Shown one piece after another: positions 33,472 through 46,090 of a DNA stretch of 64,000 nucleotides (position 1 is its first letter; the number at the start of each line of letters is the position of its first letter). The notes under the pieces were generated by a model. The model was not told where the DNA came from. It did no database searches and saw only the letters and a list, made by a program, of their open reading frames with translations. Source of the DNA: Datisca glomerata (Eukaryota; Streptophyta; Magnoliopsida; Cucurbitales; Datiscaceae); assembly GCA_003255025.1 (NCBI GenBank), contig QANY01004819.1:1302001-1366000 (forward strand). Reading direction: 5' to 3'. The translations under genes were made by a program, and so were the position numbers.

Positions 33472-35695
33472 TGTTGGTCGTTGCGATGCGTGCGCTCCGG
33501 AAGCATGTGATGCGTGGCCATTCTAAAAATTAAACTTTTAATAAGAACTGAATATTTTATTAAAACAAAAATTACGTAATGCCATGATAACCTAAAATTT
33601 TTTTATTGAAAACTATTTTCAATCACTCAAGATTTATTATACATTTATATATTAAACTACAACATATAAGGTTAGGAATCAAATACCTCTTAGAGTCTTA
33701 ATCAAGCGCCCTTACAAAACTGGTCGATTCTCCATCCTACGAAACCGTTCTGACGATCAGTAGACTCTGAGATCCACACTAAGATCTTCCAAGTCAATTC
33801 TCAACGCACTAGAACGTGTGTGGGCACGTAGAATATTACAAGACATTTTTTCTGTCTCTAGATGTACTCAACATATGAGATATAGAGATTTACTAAGAAG
33901 GATTTTTTTGAGACAATTATTTAAAAGAACACGATGAATATTCCTTTTGAGATTTGATTAACCATGAATCGTAGAGAAAATCACTATGAGCAATTGTGTT
34001 CTCAACTCAATTATTCGATTGATGAACTGATTCAACTAAACTCATCTGATTGATGCCATCAGAATAATATCTTTCTTGATAATGCGTATCAGATATTTAG
34101 GGATAATTAAAATTAAACATATTTAATTTCAAACTGCCCAATACAGTGGGACCCACTGTATATTGGTGCACAACTGCAGTGCCACATGATATTGCAGTGT
34201 GCCATGAGGCACCACATTGCCTTACGACACCACTGTAGTGTCATGTGGCACTACAATATTACACATCGACTACTGTAGTGCCAGTGGCACTACAGTAGTC
34301 CTTGTCAATCTTTGATACTCAATCAGTTGACACGTGACAATTATTGTAAATTAAATATTTATTTTAATTAATTATATATCTAGATATCAGTTAATTCAAA
34401 ATTAACATATCTGATTACCCCTATCAACTAAATTATCTGATATTTCACAAATAACAAATTTAGTTGATCCAAATTATTATCTAATAATAATTTAATTATC
34501 TAATTTTACGAATTAGATATTTTGTCTCACTTATCGATAATTAGAAAAATAATCAATTATTATATATATTTTCAAAAAATTATATTTGGATATATAAATA
34601 ATTTAATTAATTAATTCTTAATTAATTAATCACACATAATTATGTACTTGCCCTAAAATAAAAATTCTTTTGCAAGTTAGTCCTTTTCTTATATCTTGCG
34701 TAGTATAAAGGTGACTTGGGGACCATTGACCTATAATCCTAAGCTCCAATAAACTAGATTATTAATTAAACTCTTTATTAAATAATCTTATTTATTAATT
34801 TTATTATTACTCTATTATAAATATGGAATTGAACTCTTACTGATTATAGAATGAATTTACATAGTATTCTCATATAGTCCACTAATATAATCAATTCATG
34901 TAGTTCTATCCTGCAATTATTGGTTCGTAAATTAGAACTGATCAAAATTACCATTTCACCCTTCTAATTCCCACGTGATCCTTAAGTACCATTAATCTAC
35001 TAGTGAATGGCTAATTTATAATCTTATTATAAATTTGAGATCAATAATTATTCAGTTTCAGAATTAACAATTAAGAGCACCAATATACGATCCGTTAGAA
35101 AAGCTTGGATTCTAAATCTTGTAAGATCATGTTCCCAGCCATCCATATCACTGAATCTCCAAAATAAAAGTCACTAGTTTGTTTTACAAACAAACCTTAA
35201 TGAGTGAATCAAACGATCCATTTGTCATGTATAAAAGTTCATGACTACTTAGGATTCAGACTGCTCTACATATGATCATCGAATTGATATGTATCAAATC
35301 TTATGATAAACGACACGTTGATAAAGATATTAATTCACATCGGTTCAGTCATATATAATCTCATTATATAAAGTACATTAGCTAAGATATTCATTCACAT
35401 CAATGATCTAGATCTAGATCACGTGCATTTGCAATGCTTAGTGAACCGTACTAGCAAATATTAAATAAAGATTACATACTTTAATATGTTACTGACAATT
35501 TTATTCGATATATATTATCTTAATTCTCTCGTACTAATACAAGAGTATAGTCTCATTAATGAATATGGAATTTTTCGATATTTATATAAATTATTTCACA
35601 ATAATTTAAAAGAACAATTATAAGAAAAATGTAATCCTCATTAAATTTCATATCAAAATGTCAATAAACATGCTTTGAGGGCATAACCCCCAACG
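33472..35695 (-). repeat. Copia-A 5' LTR (right in window)
   Basis: Runs from TGTTGGTCGTTG to GCATAACCCCCAACG, 2,224 bp. It contains the uninterrupted counterpart of the CACTA-2 site and a cluster of GTGCCA/TGGCAC palindromes (34160-34305). On the minus strand it starts the element, so transcription of Copia-A would begin here. Confidence 0.9.
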
Positions 35696-35700
35696 TTTTC

Positions 35701-36260
35701 GTTGTTCGATTTTTTCTAATAACAAAATTTGTGTGTACTAATTTCTAGCATGCGTGGTGGGACATCTCTGCCTTTTATATCTTTTTCCTTTCAAGTTTAA
35801 ATTTCCAAGTTTCTTACCATGATCAATTTCAATGGCTTCAAAGAAAGCTTCTCAAATCACCAACTTTATTGATGCTAAAGATTCGTTTCATGCAGTTGAT
35901 TAAACCATGATCACAAACAATACCAACCAGATGACAAATACAATGAAAGAACATTACTTCTGTAGATGATTCAACCTTGAATTTGAGAAATTTGCTATCA
36001 AGACTCAAATTGAAGTTCAATATAGGAGAAGAATCACAGGATTAGTTTTGGTAATGAATTCATAAACAGAGATTGTACTAATTCAAATTATCAATACAAA
36101 AATTATGTTTGTCAATCAATTTTTATTGTCCTATTTTTTCTAATAACAAAATTTGTGTGTATAAATTCTTGGCACGCCCAGTGGGACATCTCTGCAACTC
36201 ATCTCTTTCTTCTTTCAAGTCTAAAGTTCCAAGATTCTTACCATCATCAAGTTTAATGGC
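35701..36260 (+). repeat. Duplicated LTR-end / primer-site / gag-start of G1
   Basis: The junction of LTR end, primer-binding region and gag start occurs twice. Copy 1 has LTR end 35701-35740, GGGACATCTCTGC near 35759 and gag start ATGGCTTCAAAGAAAGC near 35832. Copy 2 has LTR end 35962-36162, GGGACATCTCTGC near 36182 and gag start ATGGCTTCAAAGAAATG at 36256. Copy 1 of gag stops after about 120 bp and runs into LTR sequence. This suggests a tandem duplication, or a recombinant between related elements. Confidence 0.75.
36170..36187 (+). promoter_or_regulatory. Primer-binding site region of G1
   Basis: TGGCACGCCCAGTGGGAC sits just after the LTR end and before gag, where a gypsy element has its primer-binding site. 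The tRNA used is not identified. Confidence 0.55.
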
Positions 36261-37560
36261 TTCAAAGAAATGTTCTCATATCATCAATTTTATTGATGCT
36301 AAAGATTTGATTCCTATGGTTGATCAAACTGTGATCACAAACAATACCAACCATATGACAAATATAATGAAAGACTTGTTCAGTGGTTCGATGACTCGCA
36401 GTCACTTGAGAAGTTTTGCTCTTCAAATTAATCAAAAATCTTGCTTTGCATATCACAAGCCAGAAAGATAACCAATCATCTCTTTGAATTTTCTTGCTAG
36501 AAATATTAACATTACTACTGTGAAAGTCTTGAAGATTGGGGAAACCCCATCATACTATGTTGGTTCGGAGACTATGTCCCTCATGATGGCTGATGCAACT
36601 ACCGTTGAAGAAAAGCTCGCTTTGGCAAATGTGGTAGAGGATAAAGACATGCAAATTGCTTCTCTCATAAATAAGTTAGAAGTCAAAGGCGAAACAAGTA
36701 GAACTCTGTCACATCCTCCAGGATTTTCCAATACTAAGCTTGCTGAAAATTAAGGTAAAGGAAAATGTACATAAGAAGTTCATCAAACCTCCCACAATCG
36801 CTTCATTATCTATCCAGTAGGGCGGCACATCTAAGAACTCCCTCTCATATTTGAAACATTATACAACAAGAATCGATAGCTTGATGATGCAAAGTGGATA
36901 CCAGCCTCCTAAGTTTCAACAATTCAATGGAAAAGGCAGCCCGAAGTAGAACATTGCCCATTTCATTGAAACCTGTGAAACGTTAACACACATGGGGATC
37001 TTCTTGTAAACCAATTCATCTATATATTGAAGAGAAATGCCTTTGACTGGTACATTGATTTATAACCAAATTCAATTGATAATTGGGAACAACTCAAAAG
37101 AGAATTTCTCAATCGATTCTATAGCACTCGTCAGACCGTTAGCATGATGGAACTTACAAACACCAAGCAACAAAAAGATGAACTTGTAGTCGATTACATT
37201 AACCAGCGGTGTTCTCTAAGTCTTGATTGCAAGGATTGTCTATCTGGAATTTCTGCGGTTGAGATGTTTATTCAAGGAATAAATTGAGGGATTCTTTACA
37301 TTCTTCAAGGGATAAAGCCTCACACATTTGAAGAGCACGCCACTCGTGCTCACAATATGGAATTAAGTATTGCTAGTCATAGTAATCAAGCAATGTTTAT
37401 TCCTGATGAATGAAGAGAGAAGCGAGAAACAAAGAAGCTAGATAAATCACATAAGGTCTCGACTAAATATTCAATGGTTGTCGATACTACACTGTTGAAG
37501 ATCTTGTGAAAGCCTAAAGAAGATAAAGAGGTTGAGAATCATGAAGGAAGAGAAAGACCT
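36256..37560 (+). pseudogene. G1 gag, broken
   Basis: Begins MASKKCSHIINF and continues through several frames. Recognisable parts are EEKLALANVVEDKDMQIASL (36610-36680), YQPPKFQQFNGKG (36900), and the gag capsid block near 37080-37390: LKREFLNRFYSTRQTVSMM, ELVVDYINQRCSLSLDCKD, AVEMFIQG and ILQGIKPHTFEEHATRAHNM. These are characteristic of plant Tat-lineage gypsy gag. At least five in-frame stops are present. In an active element it would package the RNA. Confidence 0.85.
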
Positions 37561-38504
37561 CGATTAACTTTGAAGGAGCGGGTAGAGAAAACATACCTTT
37601 TTCCAGAGTGTAAACGACCAAAAGAGATGAGGAAAGTAAACCATCCTAAATATTGCAAGTATCATCGTGTGATTACTCATCCTGAAAAACGATTTGTTTT
37701 AAAATATCTCATTCTGATGCTAGAAAAAGAGAGGATTATTGGATTCGAGATCGATGATGTAGCTTAGTCTAACCATGCTGCGATAGTCAATGGAGAAAGC
37801 CATGTTCAATCATTATTTAGTCTTCCAATGATGAATGTAAAGCTAGCCCAATTCGGATCCTTTGAACCAGTGGCCATTGTACTCCCGCCAAAAGCTGAGG
37901 AAGAAGAGAATAATAGATGTTATGTGATGGTTGATAAAGACAATGAAGGATGGACCATTGTAACTCGTTGAAAGCGTAAGAAGAATCAAGCTTCGCCAGC
38001 CAGACACTTTCATCCTAAGAGGATCCAAAAAAGAAACTCCCAACCTTTTCCTAAGTAGAAAATTGTGAAGAATTGAAGGCTGAAAAAAGTTAAAACTAAA
38101 GGTAGCGAAGAACTTGTACAAGGACATTGATTTCCTATCTCACTCATAGAATACTTTTCAAGAGGATTCTTTAATGAACAAGGAGATGAGACTATTCCAG
38201 TAGTTTCTTGCTTTGATATAGGAAAATGATGCTAACAGTGAGTACGTCAATACTTTTGTAAACTGTTCTGAAAAGACATTAAAGGTTTGGCCAGAAATAA
38301 CAGTTGAGTACAACATTTTTCAGTTGTTACATCTCCTGCAGTAAACAAGAGAAGCACTCATTGAATCTTTGCAAAAGCCAGAAGAGTATATTTTTCAATC
38401 GTCGTTCTCCCAAGAACCAAAAAAGGAGTGCATCCTATCCACTTCTTGCTCATCCTTATTCGAATTCACAGATGAAGATCTGTTATTAGGTTATAAACCT
38501 CATA

Positions 38505-38980
38505 ACTGACCCTTGTTCGTGTCTAGTTGCATAAGAGAACAAAAATTTACCCGCATACTGATTGATGATGGTTCAGATGTCAACATAATGCCAAAGTCAA
38601 CATTAAAGAAGCTTGGCATCCTTGTAGAAGAGTTGTCAAAAAGTCGTCTCGTGATTCAAGGTTTCAATCAATAGGGCAATGAGCGATGGACATGATTCGA
38701 CTAGATCTTAAGATTGTGGAATCAAAATCAAACATGTTATTTCACGTAATCGAATCCAAGACAACTTACAAGTTACTATTAGGGTGGCCTTGGATCCATA
38801 GCAATGGGGTAATGCTATCCACTTTGCACCAATACTTCAAATACTACTCAAATGATATAGTACAAAGTTCAATGTTGATACAAATCCTTTCACAAAAGTT
38901 GAGTCTCATTTCGCCGATGCAAAATTTTACATGGAGAACAGTTCTGTCAAAGAAGTTATGCCGACGGAAGTTTCGCTAAT
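38505..38980 (+). pseudogene. G1 aspartic protease domain, broken
   Basis: ILIDDGSDVNIMPKSTLKKL, with the active-site Asp in DDGS at about 38564-38575, is followed by SRLVIQGFNQ and TTYKLLLGWPWIHSNGV. That order matches the retropepsin region of Tat-type elements. A stop (TAG near 38673) and a frameshift interrupt it. Confidence 0.85.
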
Positions 38981-40013
38981 GGGAATAAAGAATCCAAATA
39001 GAGAAGGACTGATGGAAATAGCTGTAGAAGAATGTTTATCAAATAAGGTGCAAGATAATACTCTTCTAAACAAGATAAAAGATGAAGTTAAAGTCGTTAC
39101 GACAATCTTACCAAAAAGGCTTACAGTGCCCTTACTAGCTATTTCACTGGTACTGTGATACATCCCGCTATCACAACACAAGCAAGAACAATCGTCATTT
39201 TCCAAGTGCTCAAAATCAACGAATGTGAAAGTTAGTGACTTTGAGATCTTAAAAGAACGCCATAAAATGCCTTTGACACATATAACTAACCAAGTCATTA
39301 GCAAACCGTTGAAAGGCTTCGTTCGACCAGCTTAGGGATCAATAAAGCATGGTTCTTTTCCTAATAAAGGATGTATACATGTTATGACCCCAAAGCATAG
39401 AGGCTCCTAGCCAAAGTAGGATATGATTTTACAAACTTTGAGTCTGTGAAAAGATTGAGTTTAAAAGTCATTGAAGAAATAGTACATGGGCATATTGATA
39501 CGTAGCATAAAATTTTGAAGGGAGGTTATGAGGTTCCCCCAACAGAATGTGGACTTGGCCATAAACTAAAAGAACATGAACATATAACAATCAAAACGAG
39601 GAAAAGTGTGCAATACATCACTGTCGAGGAAGAAGAAGAAAAAGAAATTAAATAAGAGGCACAGAGAGTCCCCGTCTTTGATCATATTAAAGCTTCAGTT
39701 GACACACTTCAATTTTTGAAAGGTTGACTGTTGCTCACACAAGAGGAGGTCAAGTTACAAGAATGAGAAATATGTCAGTCTTCAATCGATTTAAAGGCTC
39801 TAGTACAGTAGTAAATGCCCAACAAAAGTCTAATGATGGGGTTGTGAATACTTCATGTGCGATAAAAGATGATAAAGAGGTAAATAGAAAGATACATTCA
39901 AGAATGAAGCGGCAATCATCTATCTCTCTAAATACTGAGGGTCCCCTAAAAGTAAGACAGTGAACTATTGTGTTTACAAATATGTCACAAGAGAAAGTTG
40001 AAGAAGACTTTAC

Positions 40014-42030
40014 ATGTACAAGTTACCATATGTCACCATTGAAGATGATTCCAACTCTGAAACATCAGACAGTGAGGTTATGGAAGCCCCTCCAGTGTTA
40101 GAAGATGGTGGACAAGCTACAATTGATGAACTAAAAGAAGTCAACTTAGGTACTTTGGAGGAACTCCGTCCAACATTTGTTAGTGCGCTTCTTACACCTG
40201 AAGAAGAAGAAGAAGATGAGTACCTTAAAATTTTTTTGGACTATCAAGTTGTCTTTTCTTGGAGCTACAAGGAAATGTCGGGTTTAGATCCAAAGATAAT
40301 AGTTCATAATTTAGCTCGTCAAGCAAGCACAACGTCGTTTCCAACCTGAACTCATCCCTAAAATGGAAATTGAAGTCAACAAGATAATTGAAGTCGGCTT
40401 CATTCATGAAGTTTAATACCTTACATGGATTGTGAATATTGTCCCTGTGAAGACAAAAAATGGACAAATTCTTGTCGGTATTGACTTCCGCGATCTTAAC
40501 AATGCATGCCCAAAATTTGACTTTCCATTGCCTATAACAGAGTTAATGATTGGTACGACCACCAGTCATAAAGAACTATCTTTTATGGATGGGTCTTCTG
40601 GCTACAACTAAATAAGACTGGCTCCACAAGACAAAGAGTTGATTGCCTTCTGAACTCCAAAAGGAATCTACTGTTACAAAGTCATGCCTTTTGGATTGAA
40701 AAATGTTGGCGCTACATATCAATGAGCGATGTAGAGAATTTTTTATGATTTGTTTCACAAAAATTTTTAGTGTTATGTTGATGACTTAGTGGTAAAGACG
40801 AATCAAAGGAGATACCATTTACAAGTTCTATGCGATATCTTTTATCGTCTTAGGAAATATCAACTCAAGATGAATCCACCCAAGTGTGCTTTTAGAGTTA
40901 CATCGGGTAAGTTTCTTGGCTCTGTGGTATGACATCGAGGCATTGAAATAGACCAGTCAAAGATAGACGTGATCCAGGAAATGCATTAGCCGTGAAATCT
41001 AAAGGAACTTAGAAGTCTTCAAGGACGTCTTGCCTACATTCGAAGATTCATATCAAATTTGGCAGGACGATGTCAACCATTCAATCATCTAATGAAGAAA
41101 GACACCCACTTTGAATGGGATGAAGCATGTAGAAATGCTTTTGAAAGCATGAAGAAGTACTTGCTTCAGCCTCCTATTTTGGGAGCTCCGATACCGGGCA
41201 AATCGCTTGTATTGTACACTATCGTGCAAGAAAAGTCTCTAGGAGCTCTTCTAGCATAAAAAATGAAAAAAAAAAAAAGGCATTGTATTTCCTTAGTCGA
41301 ACCCTAAATGGAGATGAGTTGAACTACTCGCCTATTAAGAAGACATGTCTCGCTCTCTTCTTCACCATTGATAAGTTAAGGCATTACATGCAAGCGTTCA
41401 CTATACAGTTGATAGCCAAGGTTGATCCCATTAAGTATGTTATTTCTAGGCCAGTGATATGTGGACGACTAAAAAAGTGTGATGTATTACTTCAACAATT
41501 TGATATCGTTTACATACCTCAAAAGGCAGTAAAAGGACAAGCATTGGCATACTTCTTACGAGATCACCCAGTACCTTCAGAATGGAAACTGTCAGAACAC
41601 CTTCTTGATGAAGAAGTATTCAATGTCGAGACTTGCACTCCTTGGATAATGTTCTTTGATGGCGTGAAAAGACAAGATGGAGCTAGAGCTAGGGTAATTT
41701 TCATTGCGTCGAAGAGGCAGATCTTACCATACAGTTTTGTATTAAGTGAATTATGAGCTAACAATGTGGCTGAATATCAAGCGTTAAAATTGGCCTTGAG
41801 ATGGCTCTAGAAATTGGAGTTTACAAACTCGAAGTGTATTGTGACTTAAAACTGATTGTAAATCAACTGAGGTTGTAGTATGATGTGAAGAAGGATGATT
41901 TAATTCCATACTTCAAGTATGAAAAATGACTATTGGAGAAATTTGAAAGTATTGTGCTTGAACATGTCCCAAGAGCAGAAAATTGTTAAGCTGATGCATT
42001 AGCTAACTTGACTACATTTTTATCAAAATT
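40014..42030 (+). pseudogene. G1 reverse transcriptase and RNase H, broken
   Basis: An acidic linker (40014-40340) precedes the RT fingers (KIIEVGFIHEV). The RT core follows with CYVDDLVVKT, its YVDD at 40774-40785. The thumb/connection has LAGRCQPFNHLMKKDTHFEW (41060) and the RNase H-like block continues to about 41500. A second RNase H copy (41640-42030) reads WIMFFDGVKRQDGARA, NNVAEYQALKLAL and KLEVYCDLKLIVNQL, typical of the archaeal-type RNase H that Tat elements carry in addition. Several stops (near 40416, 40608, 41258, 41756) inactivate it. Confidence 0.88.
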
Positions 42031-42070
42031 GGGTGAAGAAACTGTCAATGTGCCAGTATGCTAGAAATGG

Positions 42071-43419
42071 GTGATCCCATTAATTTACGATGAGCAAGAA
42101 GAGTCTAATATAATTTTAGTTTGTGTAATTGAAGAAGAGGATTGGCGTCCACTAATCATTGAGTATTTACAACATGGAAAATTGCCCAATGAGCTGCATC
42201 ATAAAGTTGAAATACGCAGGCGAGCGGCACGATTCATTTACTTCAAAGACACCCTATACCGATGTTCTTTTGATGGACTCTTTCTTCGATGCTTAGGACA
42301 ACAAGAAGAAGCTCAGCATGCATTAGAAGAAGTTCACTCTAGTGTTTGTGGAGCTCATCAATCAGGACCAAAGCTTCATTTTACGATCAAAAGATTGGGA
42401 TATTACTGGCCAACAATAGTACAAGACTCGATGAATTATGCCAAGAAATGTGATGCTTGCCAATTTCATGCCAACTTCATCCACCAATCGTCAGAACCTT
42501 TGCATCCAACAATAGTGTCTTGGGAATTTGAGGGGTGGGGACTTGATCCCGTTGTCCCTTTGAATCCAAAGTCATCAAGGGGGCCTTCTTACATACTTTC
42601 TAGAATAGATTAATTCTCAAAATGGGTAGAAGCCGTACCTCTATGGGAATCCAAGAAAGACGATGTTGTTAATTTTGTTAGAACACATATCATTTACCGT
42701 TATGGTGTGCCACGATACATCATCACCGATAATGGAAAATAGTTCTTTAATAACCTCATGTATAAGCTTTGTGAGAAGTTTCATTTCAAACAGTATAAAT
42801 CTTCTAACGCACTAGTAAATGGGCTTGCAGGGGCATTCAACAATATGCTTTGTAATCTTCTGAAGAAAGCAGTGTCTAAAACAAAGCGAGATTGGCATGA
42901 GAAAGTCGGTGAATCTCTCTAGCATATCGAACCACCTTTCAAACACCAATACAAGCTACACCATATTCTTTTATCTACGGTGAGGAAGCAGTTTTGCCAC
43001 ATTAATGACAAATTCCATCACTTCGAATTGCCATTCAGGAAGGAATGACTGAAGAAGAATATGTGAGGCTACGTTTTCAAGAGTTAAATGCACTTGATGA
43101 AAAGAGACTCAAAGCACATCAACGCCTTGAATGCTACCAAGCTCAGATGTCTAAGGCGTTCAACAAAAAAGTGTGACCAAGATCATTTTGGGTAGGTGGC
43201 TTAGTGCTCACTATTCGCAGACCTATCATTGTTACTCATCACATAGGAAACAAATTCTCTTCTAAGTGGGATGGACCATATGTTACCCAGGAAGTTTACA
43301 CAAGTATACTTACAAAATTGTTAATAGAGACGGTTAAAGATTGCTCCAATCAATGGAAAGTTCATAAAGCACTACTAATCTTGAAGGATGACATGACGCT
43401 CCTTGTCGCACGAGCCTAA
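42071..43419 (+). pseudogene. G1 integrase, broken
   Basis: The HHCC zinc-binding part is readable in the open stretch 42071-42613: GAHQSGPKLHFTIKRLGYYW and YAKKCDACQF. The core follows with SRID.FSKWVEAVPL and YGVPRYIITDNG. At the expected third catalytic position the sequence reads NGLAGAFNN, where relatives have NGLAEAFN, so Glu has become Gly (42830-42832). The C-terminal part has RRPIIVTHHIGNKFSSKWDG and YVTQEVYT, the GPY/F-like tail. Stops at 42611, 42740 and 42920 also break it. Confidence 0.87.
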
Positions 43420-43482
43420 ACTGCATGATGCTCATTTCCTATATGAGCCTACACTTTTCATGATATTAGAAGAAAAAACTCA

Positions 43483-43660
43483 ACGAACTACAATCTAACT
43501 TGATACAAGGGTATGTAGGCAGCCTAGGAGCAAATCTTCTTGGTTCAGTTCAATAAAAAATGAACTACGGTCTGACTTGATCCTTTTTTCTATAAGGATA
43601 TGTAGGCAGCCAATGAGCGAATCTTCTCTCCTTGATTCAATTCAATCAATAAAAAATAAT
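43483..43660 (+). repeat. Two copies of a GTAGGCAGCC-containing repeat after G1 pol
   Basis: Two units of about 78 and 90 bp share GAACTAC..TCT.ACTTGAT, ATGTAGGCAGCC, GAGC.AATCTTCT and TTCAATAAAAAAT. I have the impression that this motif recurs at this place in related plant gypsy elements, but cannot check. Confidence 0.65.
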
Positions 43661-44916
43661 AATAAATGAACAAATACGTAATAATAATCTTTGCAGGTAT
43701 AAAGTTGAGAAAATGTTCATTCATTCAAATTATTATGAGCAAGTAAGTAGAGCATAAAGAAAAGTGAATGGTAAGAATACAATTAGAGATATGTTCTTAT
43801 TCCAAAGTTGAAATGACAAAGTAAGGCATAACGTTCATAAAAAAGGTGTTGCATAAAACTTTAACATGACGAAGGAGATTAAGAGGTCCACTTGAAGTCT
43901 GTCAACTCCTCACGTATCCTGTAATAATTGATGGAGCATATTCGTGGACGACACATCAGCATCACCTAAATTGGTCGTAATCTCCAATGAAGTAATTTCC
44001 TCACGGACTTTCGAAATGTTCCCTTGCGTCTCTAAAATTCATGTGTCATTGTCTTGCATCATACCAACGAGCTCTTTACTCGTTTATGCTAATTTCGCAA
44101 ACTCCCTTTCCAAGTCCTTGATCTTCAAACTGATATCCTCCAACTTAGAGCGGAAAGAACTACCATCATGTGAAGCTTCTCCTTTGACTTTTAGTAAAAC
44201 ATCAAGACGGGTTTTAAGTTCATCATTTTCGGTCCTTAAACTCAGAAGTCAGCATAGAAGCAAAAGAGGAATGCAAGCTATTATCTTCCATGGCCTCTTG
44301 AAAATAGCCACCAACCAACTTCTGAAGTGGCCTAATGTCCATGGTATCAGTTTTTGATATAAAGGAAAAAATCTTCAATGTTTCAGCCTCAAGATAAGAA
44401 ACTATAGTAAATGGAGTACGTATGATTTTCTGACGGATACTCTCCCACATCGCTATAGTTGTTTGGTGATGAAGGGCCCCAATCACATTGTCGGCATAAA
44501 ACTCAGATGTTTCAGGATGAGTCACAAGCTTTTTAAGGTTACTAGCAACAATCATAGGAATAGTATAAATTTCAACTTGCTTGGTGGTGTGGTCAAAAGG
44601 ATCAGGGGTGACGATAGAGACATGGTTGAGTGTCGGAACTACATTCTCACCAATCTCCTGCTACAGTGCCAAGTCTCCTAACTTAATAAAAATGATGATG
44701 ATGAAGAATATGGCAAGGTCATTAATAGCTTATTAAAAGAAGTAAAAGAAGAATGGTTACCAAAGTATCAACATGTTCAGGAAAGACGGAAGCACTTAGT
44801 ACGTTTTCAAAAAAATTCTCCATTGTGGGATTGGGTGACTCGGTTCTTCTATGTCGCTTCCAATGTCGTTCATCATTACTACGACTTCCAGCATCGGAAA
44901 GGGGCTCTCCTAGAGA

Positions 44917-44917
<1 letters not shown>

Positions 44918-44974
<57 letters not shown>

Positions 44975-44978
44975 GTAA
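44918..44978. repeat. (AAT)n microsatellite
   Basis: About 20 perfect AAT units within the antisense PMD region, likely length-variable. Confidence 0.95.
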
Positions 44979-45012
44979 ATAATTAATTAAAAAATGAGAA
45001 AAGAAAGACAAT

Positions 45013-45092
45013 GAAACAATGTTGACATTTAATGGAGCTATAGCATTTGAGTTAGATGGAACAATGTTGACATTTAATGGAGCTATAGCATC
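45013..45092. repeat. Direct repeat, two copies of about 34 bp
   Basis: AACAATGTTGACATTTAATG followed by GAGCTATAGCAT occurs at 45016 and again at 45061, just left of the solo LTR. It lies in the PMD gene remnant. Confidence 0.85.
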
Positions 45093-45879
45093 TTGACGTA
45101 TAGTGTAACACCCCGATCCCCGAGGGTTAAACATACATGTAATTTCATAATTTTGAAATCTCCAATTCGAAACAAACCCTAATTTTGAGAAAATTCCCAA
45201 ATTAAAAATTACTAATTTACCCATTATGGAAAACCCCTGACCTTAAATAGCGGAAGCATTAAACTTATCCATGATCGGCGGAATCTTAATCATAAAATAG
45301 CGGAAGCGATAAAGTGTATTAATTGCATAATTAATAAAACCTTGAAAAACTGAATTAAATTTTGAAATAAAGTCAAAACTTGAAATCCATAATTCATGAA
45401 ACTTTCACTCATCATAATTCGTAGAAAATCATAACATAAAATAAACTACTTGTATAACCAAGTTTAACAGAAAATGTTTTCCTAATTTTTAAATCAAATC
45501 ATAAACTAAACACATAAATTCTTCTGATCTAATAAATTATGGCACTCTCACACTCATGCTACTCGTCATCACCACCTGCATCATAAATAACTGTGGGGGA
45601 ATAAGTATTTTAAAATACTCAGTAAGCAAACTCACATAATAACATACATCCATATGTCATAAATGCAATCATGACATAACATAACTGAACTTGATATATA
45701 ACATAAATGAAATAAAGTAACGTACTTGATCATGACATTGCTTAACATAGCACGCAGATAACACGTGTCTCAAACAGAATCATTTAACAATCTTAATCAT
45801 ATCTTGGCTTGTCATATCCTCTAGTTAACAACCTAATCAGAACTGATCACACGTTAACTGAAACACATCATGACGAATT

Positions 45880-46090
45880 GGGTGACGAAATAGATGGCAC
45901 GGGCGATGAAACAAATGACACCCATTGGGCGACAAAACAGATTGCATTCATAGGTGACGAAAAATGCGTACAGATGGCACCTCATGAGTGACGGAAAATA
46001 TTTATAGATGAAACCCAATGAATGACCAAAACATAAATAGATGACACCCTATGTGTGACGAAAGCATGAAAAGATGACACCCCATTCGTT
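45880..46090. repeat. Minisatellite of about 33 bp inside the solo LTR
   Basis: Six or seven diverged units of the form GTGACGAAA...ATAGATGACACCC. They give an open frame of about 60 codons that I regard as chance. Confidence 0.7.

Larger units (their letters stand above)
19898..35695 (-). mobile_element. Copia-A: Ty1/copia retrotransposon inserted in the G1 5' LTR
   Basis: Two LTRs of about 2.1-2.2 kb (19898-26621 with CACTA-2 inside, and 33472-35695) flank a minus-strand gag-pol. The outer ends read CGTTGGTCG and CCCCCAACG, slightly decayed from TGTTGG...CCAACA. TTTTC is found directly at both outer edges (19894-19898 and 35696-35700), a likely 5-bp target duplication. The host sequence rejoins as CAATCAATTTTT...GTTGTTCG, which is contiguous in the G1 3' LTR at 61124-61142. 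Total span is 15.8 kb, or about 11.2 kb without CACTA-2. Confidence 0.9.

Noticed and set aside
45809..45991. Acidic 60-codon open frame (GDEIDGTGDE)
   Set aside because: It comes from a 33-bp minisatellite inside the solo LTR, not a gene.
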